Position numbers and translations under genes: made by a program
The notes under the pieces: model-generated
What the model saw: the letters and a program-made list of their open reading frames with translations, nothing else
Told to the model about the DNA's origin: nothing
Database searches by the model: none
Shown here: one piece after another, positions 1 through 7,780 of the stretch
Numbering within the stretch: position 1 is the first letter of the stretch
Layout: the number at the start of each line of letters is the position of its first letter
Source of the DNA: Methanobacteriota archaeon
Lineage (GTDB): Archaea; Halobacteriota; Methanosarcinia; Methanosarcinales; Methanoperedenaceae
DNA: 15,093 nt
Assembly (NCBI GenBank): GCA_018899795.1
Contig: JAHIHJ010000357.1
Location: 1-15,093, forward strand
Direction of reading: 5' to 3'

Positions 1-1
1 A

Positions 2-2137
2 TATGATCCATCCCTTGTTTCCGTGGCCGACATGATATCTGCCATCGAGGGCATAGGATACACAGCATCCCGCAAAGTCGATAAGAAAGAGTCAGAAGAC
101 AGGGAACGAAAGGCGCGGGAAGATGAGATCAAAAAACAGCGCATCAATCTTATAATAGCGGTTGCGCTTGGAATTCCCATCTCTTTCGGTGATATGGCAA
201 ATGCGTTCCCGAACCTGCTATGGTTCGTCCCGTCTTTTCTGACAAATGACAAATTGCTGTTCGTCCTTACCACGGTCGTAATGATCTTTCCTGGCAGGCA
301 GTTCTTTGTCGGAACCTACAAAGGATTAAAACACGGCGTCACCGACATGAACCTCCTCATAGCAACAGGAACGGGCGCAGCGTATGCGGTAAGTGTTGCT
401 GCAACATTCCTTGACATGGGGCCAGGTTATATGCACACATACTATGACACAGCAGCGCTGCTTATCGCCTTTATCGTACTTGGCAGGTATCTCGAAGCCA
501 CGACAAAAGGCAAAACATCTGAAGCCATAAGAAAACTCATGGGACTTCAGGCAAAGACCGCCCGCATTATCGTGAACGGTGTGGAAAAAGAAGTGCCTGT
601 TGAAGACGTGGCAGTGGGGGATATCGTTGTAATGCGCCCTGGTGAGAAACTGCCTGTTGATGGCGTGGTTACTGAAGGTTTATCTGCTGTTGATGAATCT
701 ATGATAACAGGGGAAAGCATTCCTGTTGAGAAGAATCCCGGAGATACCGTAATTGGTTCCACGATCAATAAATCAGGCTCATTCAGGTTCAGAGCCACAA
801 AAGTGGGTTCTGATACCGCTCTGGCGCAGATAATAGAACTTGTGGAAAACGCCCAGACATCCAAGGCGCCAATACAGAAGATAGCAGATGTGGTGGCGGG
901 TCACTTCATCCTTGCAGTGCATGTGATATCGCTTCTTGCATTCTTCTTCTGGTTCTTCATAGGCTTTGAGATGTTCGGGGTCGGCGGATCAGAAATGTTT
1001 GCAGGGATAAGTCCATTCCTGTTCGCCATCCTTATCTCCATTACAGTACTTGTCATCTCATGCCCCTGCGCAGTCGGGCTTGCAACGCCTGCCGCCATCA
1101 TGGTAGGAACCGGCAAAGGCGCTGAGAACGGCATACTGATAAAAGGTGGCGAGTCACTTGAGATGGCGCATAAAATTAACACTATCGTGTTTGACAAAAC
1201 AGGGACATTAACGCGGGGTGAGCCGCAGCTTACAGATGTCATCCAGACAGCGAAGCACCCTGAAGAAGAGGTTTTGCGCATGGCTGCAATAGCAGAGAAG
1301 GGCTCTGAGCACCCGCTTGGTGAAGCTATTGTGAAGGGCGCCGCAGCACGCAACATCGAAGTGCCGGATGCTGGATCATTTAAAGCTATACCTGGTCACG
1401 GAGTTGAGGCAGGATTTAGCGGTAAGAGGATACTTCTGGGCACACGCAAACTCATGGCTGATAATGGAATAGATGTGACCCATTTGAATGCATCCATGGA
1501 AAAAATGGAAAATGAAGGCAAAACTGCAATGCTGATCGGAGTGGATAAGGAAGCCATAGGCATCGTTGCAGTCGCAGATACGCTCAAGGAACATTCTAAA
1601 GAAGCGGTTGACAGGCTGCATAAAATGGGTATTGAAGTTGTGATGATCACAGGAGACAATAAGCGAACAGCTTCTGCCATAGCAAAACAGGTTGGTATAG
1701 ACCGTGTGCTTGCAGAAGTCCTGCCTGAGGACAAAGCAAATGAGATCAAGAAATTGCAGGCTGAAGGAAAGATCGTGGCAATGGTGGGTGACGGCATTAA
1801 TGATGCGCCTGCATTGACACAATCCGATGTTGGAATTGCTATGGGAGCAGGAACAGATGTAGCTATGGAATCAGCAGGTATTGTGCTGATCAAGAATAAT
1901 CTTCTTGATGTGGTCGCATCCATCAGGCTAAGCAAGTTGACCATGAACAAGATCAAACAAAATCTGTTCTGGGCATTCGGATACAACACTATCGGCATAC
2001 CAATTGCCGCGGGAGTACTGTATCCTTTTGTCCATACGATCCTGGTAACACCTGCACTTGCAGCTGCATTCATGGCTTTAAGCTCTCTCTCAGTAACGGG
2101 CAATACATTACTTATGAAAAGGAGCAGGATAAAATGA
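2..2137 (+). CDS. copA: Cu(I)-exporting P1B-type ATPase, 5' end cut by window
   Basis: A copper-translocating ATPase of the inner membrane that couples ATP hydrolysis to Cu(I) export. The frame is open to the window edge. The residues before the GTG at 23 ([20 protein letters not shown]) are the tail of an HMA metal-binding domain, so the true start lies upstream and the GTG is internal. Visible in order: actuator-loop TGES, the metal-site CPC in a transmembrane helix (1061-1069), the phosphorylation motif DKTGT (1193-1207), the SEHPLGEA histidine-proline motif of the nucleotide-binding domain, TGDNKRTA, and the hinge [10 protein letters not shown] (from 1787). The last two helices carry the YN pair and MxxSS ([20 protein letters not shown]), the signature that separates Cu(I) pumps from Zn/Cd pumps. 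The stop overlaps the next ATG (ATGA), so the genes are translationally coupled. Catalytic motifs are complete and no frameshift is seen. Confidence 0.95.
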   Translation, partial: YDPSLVSVADMISAIEGIGYTASRKVDKKESEDRERKAREDEIKKQRINLIIAVALGIPISFGDMANAFPNLLWFVPSFLTNDKLLFVLTTVVMIFPGRQFFVGTYKGLKHGVTDMNLLIATGTGAAYAVSVAATFLDMGPGYMHTYYDTAALLIAFIVLGRYLEATTKGKTSEAIRKLMGLQAKTARIIVNGVEKEVPVEDVAVGDIVVMRPGEKLPVDGVVTEGLSAVDESMITGESIPVEKNPGDTVIGSTINKSGSFRFRATKVGSDTALAQIIELVENAQTSKAPIQKIADVVAGHFILAVHVISLLAFFFWFFIGFEMFGVGGSEMFAGISPFLFAILISITVLVISCPCAVGLATPAAIMVGTGKGAENGILIKGGESLEMAHKINTIVFDKTGTLTRGEPQLTDVIQTAKHPEEEVLRMAAIAEKGSEHPLGEAIVKGAAARNIEVPDAGSFKAIPGHGVEAGFSGKRILLGTRKLMADNGIDVTHLNASMEKMENEGKTAMLIGVDKEAIGIVAVADTLKEHSKEAVDRLHKMGIEVVMITGDNKRTASAIAKQVGIDRVLAEVLPEDKANEIKKLQAEGKIVAMVGDGINDAPALTQSDVGIAMGAGTDVAMESAGIVLIKNNLLDVVASIRLSKLTMNKIKQNLFWAFGYNTIGIPIAAGVLYPFVHTILVTPALAAAFMALSSLSVTGNTLLMKRSRIK

Positions 2138-2355
2138 AAAGCAAAACAGGTATGTACAGCTTGATAGCAAGCATCGTATCATCAATTGTGATAGTTGCGG
2201 TATTCTTTGCTCTGGCGCTGCTTAAAAACAGCAGCATGGCAATCCCACTTTATACGAATGTGGATATCATGGCAGGCATGATATTCGTGTTCATTTTGAG
2301 CATGATCGTTTCAGCATCCATCTGGCCTGGGATCATAGAAAAACGGTTGAAGTGA
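2134..2355 (+). CDS. Small two-helix membrane protein in copper operon
   Basis: A 73-residue protein I do not recognise as a named family. It has two predicted transmembrane segments, roughly residues 8-30 and 44-66, joined by a short loop ([17 protein letters not shown]), and a basic C-terminus (EKRLK). Start: the ATG at 2134 overlaps the copA stop by 4 nt and is preceded by GGAG at 2121, a good Shine-Dalgarno position. Its place between a copper pump and a HMA/TauE/cupredoxin protein, with translational coupling to copA, suggests an accessory subunit or assembly factor for copper handling. That role is inference from position only. There are no cysteines or histidines, so it is unlikely to bind copper by itself; the methionines (M1, M7, M35, M46, M49, M57) are scattered and form no obvious cluster. 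Confidence 0.7.
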   Translation: MKSKTGMYSLIASIVSSIVIVAVFFALALLKNSSMAIPLYTNVDIMAGMIFVFILSMIVSASIWPGIIEKRLK

Positions 2356-2358
2356 AGA

Positions 2359-2380
2359 AATAACGGTTCAATAACGGTTC
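2359..2380 (+). repeat. 11-bp tandem repeat upstream of HMA/TauE gene
   Basis: The unit AATAACGGTTC occurs twice head to tail (2359-2369 and 2370-2380), ending 4 nt before the ATG at 2385. A third ACGGTT lies at 2343-2348 inside the end of the preceding gene. No Shine-Dalgarno is visible in front of the ATG, so the repeat occupies the place where one would be expected. It could be an operator, a translational element or simple slippage. Confidence 0.6.
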
Positions 2381-2384
2381 CAAT

Positions 2385-4217
2385 ATGACAAACTCAAAAA
2401 AAAGATCTAAAGTAATAGGCGATATCGGCAGAGATCATCCTGGAACCATACATGTGGCAAACGTAACAACGAAATTCAAAGCCGAAGGAATCTCGTTATC
2501 AGAGGATATTAAAAAACATGTTCTGATGATCCGGGGTGTAAAAAAGATCCATATTGATTACGAAACAAAAGACGTAGAGGTAATATACGACCCCAATATA
2601 ACAAATTTTGATAGTATAACAAAAGCGATCGAATCACAGGGCTACATCTGTAAAGATGAGACCGTGACCACGCAAGTGGAAAAAGCAATCTGGACAGGTT
2701 CACAGGCTGAAAGGTTGTTACCTGATCACGGAACAACTCATGCCGAAAAAGTAATCTGGACAGGTCCACTTGCTGGAAGTGTGCCATCCGATCGCGCAGC
2801 CATACATGTTGAAAAAGTAAAAAAGATATCTAAAGCAAAAGGTGGTAAGGGTAAAGATGATCCAGAAACCACGCACGTGGTAAACGTAAAAAAGAAATTT
2901 AAAGCAAAAGGCATGACCTGTAAAAATTGCGAGCTGGTTATTAAAAAGCAGGTCAAAACTATGCCAGGCGTAAAAAAGATCGATATTGATTACGCAACAG
3001 AAGAAGTACAGGTAATATACGATCCCCATAAAATAAAGTTTCTCAATATAAAAGAAGCTATTGAATCAAAAGGCTATATCTGTGATGAATATAAAGGAAA
3101 TAGAAGAAAAAAGAACCTGTCGACTTCGGGCTGGATACTGACCGTTTTGGGCATAATAGTAGTAGCATATTTTGCTCTTCAATACCTCGATACAATAGAA
3201 CTGCCGCAGATCAGCGCGAACATGAGCTATGGCTTGCTGTTCTTAGTCGGATTACTGACAGGTCTTCATTGTGTAAGCATGTGCGGCGGATTTGTGGTTT
3301 CTTATTCCACAAAAGGTATAAAGGAAGGAAAAAAACCGCACGAGTTACACCTCGCTTATGGTCTGGGTAAGACACTGTCATACACTATTATCGGCGCCGT
3401 TTTTGGTCTTCTGGGAAGTATAATTGCCTTTACCCCATTGATGCGAGGCGTAGCAGGGATACTTGCGGGGCTGTTCCTTATGCTATTCGGTCTGAAAATG
3501 CTCAATATTTTCCCGGTCTTAAGAAAGATACAGTTCAGGACGCCAGAATTCATCTCGAAATTCACTTACGGGCAAAAGAAAAGCCATTCTGATCCTCTGA
3601 CGATCGGTCTTCTTAATGGTCTTATGATCGCCTGCGGTCCCCTGCAGGCAATATACATCATGGCTGCTGGCACAGGAAGCATGATCGAAGGGGCAAAGCT
3701 TCTATTCGTATTCGCTTTAGGTACACTGCCGGTTATGCTCTCTTTCGGCTACATTACAAGCTTTATCGGAGGAAAGGCGACCCACCAGATACTGAAATTT
3801 TCAGGGGCGATTGTGATCATACTTGGATTATTCATGATAAACAACGGTCTTGCATTGACAGGCGCAGGCTATGATATCAATCCAACGATAGACAATGCTC
3901 CTCCTTCAATAGACAAAACTAATCCATCACCTGTAAATGTGAACACCGGCTCTCAGGAAATCAGGATGGACGTCACTCGTTCCGGCTATGTCCCCAGCAC
4001 GTTCACATTGAAAAAAGGAGTGCCTGTTAAATGGATAATTAATGGGAAAGAGCTGACTGGATGTAATAATGCGATCATAGTGCCATCCCTTGGTCTGGAA
4101 TTTGATATCAAGAAAGGAGAGCAGACCATTGAATTCACACCAACGGAAGCAGGTACGATAAAATGGAGCTGCTGGATGGGTATGATACGGATCGTTTTTC
4201 AAAAAAAATACTCTTAA
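2385..4217 (+). CDS. HMA-HMA-TauE/SafE-like membrane protein with C-terminal cupredoxin
   Basis: A 610-residue composite protein, probably for Cu(I) binding and transfer across the membrane. Residues 22-92 are an HMA-like fold in which the metal motif is lost (GISLSED where the second copy has GMTCKNC). Residues 95-162 are a hydrophilic linker of degenerate repeats. Residues 163-234 are an HMA domain with an intact CxxC (C179, C182). A first transmembrane helix follows at about 246-269, then the multi-helix TauE/SafE (COG2836-like) core beginning near 279 with GLHCVSMCGGF (H295, C296, C300). From about residue 515 there is a cupredoxin-like domain with candidate copper ligands in TGCNNAI and SCWMGM. 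Third gene of the copper operon; the gap to the preceding gene is 29 nt. A sulfite-export label is probably misleading: HMA, cupredoxin and copA context all point to copper. Domain order is clear; the exact transport role is inferred. Confidence 0.85.
   Translation: MTNSKKRSKVIGDIGRDHPGTIHVANVTTKFKAEGISLSEDIKKHVLMIRGVKKIHIDYETKDVEVIYDPNITNFDSITKAIESQGYICKDETVTTQVEKAIWTGSQAERLLPDHGTTHAEKVIWTGPLAGSVPSDRAAIHVEKVKKISKAKGGKGKDDPETTHVVNVKKKFKAKGMTCKNCELVIKKQVKTMPGVKKIDIDYATEEVQVIYDPHKIKFLNIKEAIESKGYICDEYKGNRRKKNLSTSGWILTVLGIIVVAYFALQYLDTIELPQISANMSYGLLFLVGLLTGLHCVSMCGGFVVSYSTKGIKEGKKPHELHLAYGLGKTLSYTIIGAVFGLLGSIIAFTPLMRGVAGILAGLFLMLFGLKMLNIFPVLRKIQFRTPEFISKFTYGQKKSHSDPLTIGLLNGLMIACGPLQAIYIMAAGTGSMIEGAKLLFVFALGTLPVMLSFGYITSFIGGKATHQILKFSGAIVIILGLFMINNGLALTGAGYDINPTIDNAPPSIDKTNPSPVNVNTGSQEIRMDVTRSGYVPSTFTLKKGVPVKWIINGKELTGCNNAIIVPSLGLEFDIKKGEQTIEFTPTEAGTIKWSCWMGMIRIVFQKKYS
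2448..3086 (+). repeat. Internal duplication of HMA coding segment
   Basis: The segment 2448-2660 (HMA1) is repeated at 2871-3086 (HMA2). Matching stretches at DNA level include GTAAAAAAGATC followed by ATATTGATTACG, then GTAATATACGA. At protein level HVANVTTKFKAEG matches HVVNVKKKFKAKG, GVKKIHIDYETKDVEVIYDP matches GVKKIDIDYATEEVQVIYDP, and AIESQGYICKDE matches AIESKGYICDEY. Copy 1 has lost both metal-binding cysteines while the rest of the fold sequence is kept. Confidence 0.85.
2673..2885 (+). repeat. Degenerate ~66-nt linker repeats between HMA domains
   Basis: Between the two HMA copies the protein repeats a T/HxVEK-like element at residues 97, 119, 141 and 164 (QVEK, HAEK, HVEK, HVVN), a period of 22, 22 and 23 residues. 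Two units share the longer string VEKAIWTG / AEKVIWTG; the DNA shares AATCTGGACAGGT about 66 nt apart. The units look like copies of the first strand of the HMA domain (THVVNVKKKFKAKG), as if only the start of the domain had been amplified and then decayed. Confidence 0.7.
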
Positions 4218-4238
4218 CCGATGACGGATGAAGACCAT

Positions 4239-5747
4239 TTACATGCTTGCTTCTTTGAACCTCTTGATCACGAAATCCTTCTCAAGCGATGCAAGGAAGT
4301 GCCCTGCGCGCGGTCCTGACTTTATCCCCAGGAGCGCAAGATATACGGTTTCAAAAACGTCCTTACCTTCAAGTCCGGTCTCCTGTGCTACTTTATACAT
4401 AGCGTCATGGATCTCCTGACCGCTCATGCCGCGCTCAAACTCATCAGCCATAATAGCAAGCGCCTTCTTCTGCTCTTTCGTAAAGCTCCTGACCTGCGGG
4501 GGAAGCGTATCCTGTACTTTGAATTTCACGAACAGCGGCGCGTATTTAGCAAGCCAGTTCCTGGCATTATCAGCCCTCTGCCTGATGCCTTCAACATCAG
4601 AGGTATCATAATTCGTGCGCGCAATTACGGTAAGCAGGTGATCAAAACCCATGTCGTCCGCTATCTGCACCGCAGTCACCATGTGCCTGTAAGGAATATT
4701 TGATGGTTTTGTGCCTTCGGTCTGTGAAAGCTGGTATGCTCGTTTATCGCCTTCAACCATGTCATACTCATCGATCAGGTTGAGCAGGGCAAGTCCAGGA
4801 TCAAATTCGATGTGCTTTTCCGGCTTCTGCCTGATTATCAGGTAGCGCAGCACTTCCGGCGGGACGATATCGAGCATATCGTTTATTGAGATAGCTAGAC
4901 CTGTGGATGAATGCATTGCGCCCTTGCCTTTGAGCATGATCCACTCATACACTATCGGATGGGGGGGCTCGTAGCCGTATATCTCACGGCTTATGCGCTT
5001 TCCGGTATCGTAGGAACCGCCTGCAGTTGCATGGTCTTTGCCGAAAGGTTCCACGGTCGTTCCGAATATTGGCCATCGAGCAGGCCAGTCCACGCGCCAT
5101 GTGAGCTTACCGCCGCCTTTCATGGAAACTGTGCCTGTTGAGCCACATTTGCAGACATAATCCACGGTCTCTTTTTCAGGATCAAACCCTGTAACTTTTG
5201 TCGAGTTCAGACGCCCGCATTCTTTGCATATGGGATTGTACGGGCTCCAGTCAGGTTCCAGCTCCCTTCCTGATACTTCTGAAAGGATGGCTGCTATTGC
5301 GTCCCTGCCTGCAAGTGCTTTCTTTATCGCCTCAACGTATTTCCCTTCTTTATATAGTTCATCAGCCCTGTAAACATCGGGCTTTATTCCCAGCGTGTGC
5401 AGCGCCTCGATGAAGGGCAGCAGGAAATGTTCTGAATAGCTCTTATGGCTGCCGCATGGGCAGGGAATATCTGAAAGAGGTTTCCCCACATGGTTCTCAT
5501 AATCTTTTGGGAGAAAAGGATACACCTTACGGAGAGGGTCAAGTGTATCAGCGATATATATGAGCCGCACATCTGCGCCTTTATCTTTTAGCGCCCTGAA
5601 GACCGCGTCTGCTGTTACTACTTCTCTCATATTGCCGATGTGAATGGCGCCTGAGGGGGTAATTCCCGAAGCTACTGTGTGCTTTTTGCTCCGCGAAAGC
5701 GCCTCTTCTGCTATGACATCTGCCCAGTGTATAGTTTCGTTAATCAT
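4239..5747 (-). CDS. lysS: Lysyl-tRNA synthetase, class I (archaeal type)
   Basis: Charges tRNA-Lys with lysine in the cytoplasm. The 502-residue protein has the class I Rossmann signature [12 protein letters not shown] (HIGN at residues 36-39). The signature-loop equivalent is [17 protein letters not shown] at about residues 271-287, a variant of the usual KMSKS with an MHSS core. Zinc-type cysteine pairs are present in [18 protein letters not shown] and YVCKCGST. The lysine-site neighbourhood [13 protein letters not shown] and [13 protein letters not shown] is typical of the archaeal class I enzyme, which is unrelated to the class II LysRS of most bacteria. Length is slightly below the usual 510-540. 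Transcribed divergently from coaD. The start ATG (complement of 5745-5747) has a weak AGGAtt just upstream. The gene ends 21 nt from the convergent copper operon, with no obvious terminator hairpin between them. Confidence 0.93.
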   Translation of the reverse strand: MINETIHWADVIAEEALSRSKKHTVASGITPSGAIHIGNMREVVTADAVFRALKDKGADVRLIYIADTLDPLRKVYPFLPKDYENHVGKPLSDIPCPCGSHKSYSEHFLLPFIEALHTLGIKPDVYRADELYKEGKYVEAIKKALAGRDAIAAILSEVSGRELEPDWSPYNPICKECGRLNSTKVTGFDPEKETVDYVCKCGSTGTVSMKGGGKLTWRVDWPARWPIFGTTVEPFGKDHATAGGSYDTGKRISREIYGYEPPHPIVYEWIMLKGKGAMHSSTGLAISINDMLDIVPPEVLRYLIIRQKPEKHIEFDPGLALLNLIDEYDMVEGDKRAYQLSQTEGTKPSNIPYRHMVTAVQIADDMGFDHLLTVIARTNYDTSDVEGIRQRADNARNWLAKYAPLFVKFKVQDTLPPQVRSFTKEQKKALAIMADEFERGMSGQEIHDAMYKVAQETGLEGKDVFETVYLALLGIKSGPRAGHFLASLEKDFVIKRFKEASM

Positions 5748-5813
5748 AATCCTAAAATCGCAGAAGAGATATTAAAAGATACCCTTATCTTTTGTCTTTC
5801 CAATCCTGAGAAT
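5748..5813. promoter_or_regulatory. Divergent lysS/coaD promoter region
   Basis: A 66-bp spacer between two divergent ATGs. The AT-rich core GAGATATTAAAAGATA (5766-5781) reads as an archaeal TATA-like element on either strand and sits 33-48 nt before the coaD ATG. A single bidirectional element, or two overlapping ones, would have to serve both genes. By-eye call, no mapped start sites. Confidence 0.4.
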
Positions 5814-6266
5814 ATGGCACGAATAGCTGTAGGAGGGACATTTGACCCGCTGCACGCAGGTCATAAGGCTCTCCTTGCAAAAGCATCTGAGTTAAGCCGC
5901 GGCGGTGAATTACTTGTTGGGCTCACGTCCAACGAGATGGTCAGGAATAAGTTCCACGATGTTGCGGATTATCACCAGCGATTTGAAGACGTTCTGGGAT
6001 TTATCAGGTCGCAGGGAATAGAACCTGTTATCGTCAGGCTGGATGACCCTTTCGGACCTACAATTCACGAAGATTTTGATATTATCGTTGTGTCTCCTGA
6101 GACACATCCTGTTGCATTGAAAATTAACACGATACGCAGGGAAAAAGGCATGAGGGCATTAAAAATAGTTCTGGTGGACTACGTACTTGCTGATGACGAT
6201 TTGCCAATATCCAGCACGCGCATCAAGAGAGGGGAGATAGATGCGAACGGGCGCGTCCTGTTGTAA
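5814..6266 (+). CDS. coaD: Phosphopantetheine adenylyltransferase (archaeal CoaD)
   Basis: Transfers AMP from ATP to 4'-phosphopantetheine to give dephospho-CoA, the penultimate step of coenzyme A synthesis. The 150-residue protein begins MARIAVGGTFDPLHAGHKAL; G7-G8-T-F-D and H14xxH17 form the nucleotidyltransferase nucleotide site. The C-terminal ISSTRIKRGEID is the second ATP-binding motif of this superfamily. The ATG at 5814 is chosen rather than the in-frame ATG at 5679, because the family begins immediately before the GGTFDP motif and the longer frame would run back through the start of lysS. Length fits the archaeal family (about 150-160). Divergent from lysS. The gene ends just before a decayed mobile-element region and seems to be a single-gene unit. 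Confidence 0.92.
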   Translation: MARIAVGGTFDPLHAGHKALLAKASELSRGGELLVGLTSNEMVRNKFHDVADYHQRFEDVLGFIRSQGIEPVIVRLDDPFGPTIHEDFDIIVVSPETHPVALKINTIRREKGMRALKIVLVDYVLADDDLPISSTRIKRGEIDANGRVLL

Positions 6267-6333
6267 AACACAGAGAATTGCCGCTCTTCGCTGTTTCCTC
6301 TGTGCCCCTTGTGGTTTTTCAATTTTGATGTGA
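6267..6333. repeat. Intergenic element with CACAGAG/CTCTGTG inverted repeat
   Basis: Directly after the coaD stop, CACAGAG (6269-6275) is matched by CTCTGTG (6298-6304) across a 22-nt spacer, followed by CCCCTTGTGGTTTTTC. The arms plus the T-run could act as a weak terminator for coaD. The string TCCTCTGTGCCCCTTGTGG also resembles short CTCTGTG-type intergenic repeats that I recall from environmental archaeal genomes; that memory has not been checked. Confidence 0.45.
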
Positions 6334-6756
6334 AGTGGTTGCCCGTGGGGAAAACCGGAATGGATAAACTATTATGATCAGGCAAACGACCTATCAGGAT
6401 CAAAAACCGATTTTCAAAACGAAGTCCACTCTCAGGTACTCCAAAACGTCCTGAAAAGAGTGGATAGAAGTTTCAAGAATTTCACGAAATCCAAGGCAGA
6501 ATGTGCCGGGAAGATAGTTGAATTCGTCAATCCAGCAGGAACATCACAGACCTGTATTTGTGGTTTCAATGTTCCGAAAGACCTTTCAGTGAGGGTACAT
6601 ATTTGTCCTTCCTGTGGTCTCGTGATGGGAAGAGATCAAGTGTCTGCGATATTAATAGAGAATAGACCAGGCTGTACCGCAGGAACTACGGGAATTCAAG
6701 ACCGTCAAGGACTCTCAAGCAGGGAGCCGATGCAGCGGTACGTCCAAGCCCTTTAG
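6334..6756 (+). pseudogene. tnpB: Internally deleted TnpB (IS200/IS605 family, IS1341-type)
   Basis: One open frame of 141 sense positions from just after the stop at 6331-6333 to the TAG at 6754-6756. Residues encoded from 6361 (WINYYDQANDLSG, then EVHSQVLQNVLKRVDRSFKN) match the N-terminal helical part of TnpB. The frame then jumps directly to the C-terminal part (KAECAGKIVEFVNPAGTSQT, ICG...CPSCGLV zinc ribbon). The true N-terminus with its start codon, and the central region with the first RuvC acidic residues, are missing. The third RuvC motif is also altered: GRDQVSAIL where active copies have DRDxNAAxNI. The first zinc pair is CIC rather than CxxC. The frame is nevertheless open throughout. 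It cannot be an active RNA-guided nuclease. The tail and the adjoining hairpin show the right end of the element survives. Confidence 0.88.
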
Positions 6757-6772
6757 GGATTGGGTAGTTCAC
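6744..6772 (+). mobile_element. Right-end hairpin of IS200/IS605-type element
   Basis: CCAAGCCC (6744-6751), loop TTTA, then GGGATTGG (6756-6763): an 8-bp stem with one G-A mismatch, followed by GTAGTTCAC (6764-6772). The tnpB-remnant stop TAG lies in the loop and stem. A hairpin followed by a GTAGTTCAC-like end is the usual right end of IS1341-type elements as I know them and overlaps the 3' region where omega RNA is normally encoded. No matching left end was recognised upstream. Confidence 0.65.
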
Positions 6773-6785
6773 TTGTATCGCATGG

Positions 6786-6797
6786 AATAAAGATTAT
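6786..6797 (+). promoter_or_regulatory. TATA-like promoter element of leuD
   Basis: AATAAAGATTATAACC before leuD contains a TATA-like core at about 6789-6797, roughly 27-35 nt before the ATG at 6824. Since archaeal transcription starts about 25 nt after the TATA box, the transcript would begin within a few bases of the ATG. No Shine-Dalgarno is seen (the ATG is preceded by CAACCCCCC), so a leaderless message is likely. Confidence 0.45.
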
Positions 6798-6823
6798 AAC
6801 CCATCCTGCCAATTCAACCCCCC

Positions 6824-7348
6824 ATGAAGCAGAAACTCACGGTTAACCTTGAATCAGACCTTAAATCCCCCTCCAACGTCTGGAAGTTCGGGGACGACAT
6901 TGATACTGATGCCATAATACCCGGCAAATACCTGACAATTAACACGCCCAATGAACTTGCAAAGCACGCTTTTGAGGGAGTGCGCCCTGAATTTTCCCGC
7001 GGTGTAAAAGACGGGGACATAATCGTTGCAGGCTTCAACTTCGGTTGCGGTTCATCACGTGAGCACGCTCCGCTTGCTCTTAAGGGTGCAAAAGTAAAAT
7101 GTATAATCGCAAAGTCATTTGCCCGAATATTCTTCCGGAACGCGATCAACATCGGACTTCCTCTGCTTGAATGTCAGGAAACTGATAAAATTGAGGAAGG
7201 GGACCGCATAGAAGTTGACTTCGCCTCAGGGATCATCACCAATACCGAAAAGGACCAGACTTATGATGCAACACCGCTGCCAGACTTCGTCCGGGGAATA
7301 GTGGACGCTGGCGGACTGATAGAATTCGCTAAGAAATTAGTTGATTAA
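6824..7348 (+). CDS. leuD: 3-isopropylmalate dehydratase / homoaconitase-type small subunit
   Basis: Small (swivelling-domain) subunit of an aconitase-family hydrolyase. With a large Fe-S subunit encoded elsewhere it isomerises 2-isopropylmalate in leucine synthesis, or homocitrate-type acids in the methanogen 2-oxoacid elongation route to coenzyme B. Motifs: FGDDIDTDAIIPGKYL near the N-terminus, the substrate-binding FGCGSSREHAPLAL (G76-A82 region) and IIAKSFARIFFRNAINIGLP. At 174 residues it is a normal archaeal length. The specificity loop after helix 2 reads YLTI (residues 36-39). From memory, YLRT marks homoaconitase-type and YLVY isopropylmalate-type archaeal subunits, so this loop does not settle the substrate. 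The gene stands alone with its own TATA-like element and no Shine-Dalgarno, and ends at a hairpin shared with the convergent gene. Confidence 0.88.
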   Translation: MKQKLTVNLESDLKSPSNVWKFGDDIDTDAIIPGKYLTINTPNELAKHAFEGVRPEFSRGVKDGDIIVAGFNFGCGSSREHAPLALKGAKVKCIIAKSFARIFFRNAINIGLPLLECQETDKIEEGDRIEVDFASGIITNTEKDQTYDATPLPDFVRGIVDAGGLIEFAKKLVD

Positions 7349-7363
7349 AAAATAAAAAAGAGA

Positions 7364-7386
7364 GTAATAAGCCTTGCGCTTATTAC
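7364..7386. terminator. Perfect 9-bp hairpin between convergent genes
   Basis: GTAATAAGC (7364-7372), loop CTTGC, GCTTATTAC (7378-7386): a perfect 9-bp stem with a 5-nt loop. It lies 15 nt after the leuD stop and overlaps the stop codon of the minus-strand gene (7383-7385). It is preceded on the plus strand by an A-rich run (AAAAATAAAAAAG), which reads as a T-run downstream of the hairpin for the minus-strand gene. That makes it a convincing terminator for the minus-strand gene and a possible transcript end for leuD. Confidence 0.65.
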
Positions 7387-7730
7387 CCGCTTGACTCGTA
7401 TCTCTTCAATATGTTTATGACTTGATTCAGCAGACCCTTGGATTCTGAGAGGTGTTTTGCTCCGATATCAGCTGCCTTGTCAAGGTTCGAATCCAGCGTC
7501 GTCAGGTTTTCCTGCAGCAGGTATATCAGGTACATCATTACGCACCAGTATACCGAGAGAGCAAGGAACGAGAAAATGCCTATGACTATCAATTGATCAT
7601 ATATCATATAGGTAGAACCTTTAAGTTCGCTAAGTATGTCAATTGCAGCCTTGAAATTCAAAAGAATTACTACTCCAAATATTAGCGGTACTATTGTTGC
7701 GAGAATCAGACTCTGTTTGCTTAACTTCAT
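7383..7730 (-). CDS. Small membrane protein of unknown function, two helices plus helical tail
   Basis: A 115-residue protein I cannot assign. Two hydrophobic segments are visible (about residues 8-28 and 46-72, the second containing GIFSFLALSVYWCVMMYLIY). A charged C-terminal tail follows that looks helical or coiled-coil (LQENLTTLDSNLDKAADIGA onwards). Such an architecture suits an oligomeric membrane anchor or sensor-like accessory protein, but nothing shows a specific role. Start: the ATG (complement of 7728-7730) is preceded by GGAGG with 7-nt spacing, a strong Shine-Dalgarno. The same GGAGGAAACT string occurs twice in a row (complement of 7733-7742 and 7746-7755), so the leader carries two near-identical ribosome-binding-like sites 13 nt apart. 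It is divergent from cbiT and convergent with leuD. Confidence 0.75.
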   Translation of the reverse strand: MKLSKQSLILATIVPLIFGVVILLNFKAAIDILSELKGSTYMIYDQLIVIGIFSFLALSVYWCVMMYLIYLLQENLTTLDSNLDKAADIGAKHLSESKGLLNQVINILKRYESSG

Positions 7731-7780
7731 TCAGTTTCCTCCAGGAGTTTCCTCCTCTTGATTATTAATGTTATTTATCT

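Noticed and set aside
547..2103. Long minus-strand open frames opposite copA
   Set aside because: Low-complexity Ser/Thr/Pro-rich translations without domains, shadows of a clear coding strand.
2673..2885. CRISPR-like repeat array
   Set aside because: Units are coding, degenerate and contiguous, with no conserved repeat and variable spacer pattern.
2385..4217. Sulfite exporter function
   Set aside because: The TauE/SafE name is a family label; HMA, cupredoxin and copA context point to copper instead.
4228..5413. Short plus-strand frames opposite lysS
   Set aside because: No domains and no ribosome sites; lysS on the minus strand explains the region.
5679..5813. Longer coaD start at ATG 5679
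   Set aside because: It would add 45 residues running through the first codons of lysS on the other strand, while the family begins right before GGTFDP, as the ATG at 5814 does.
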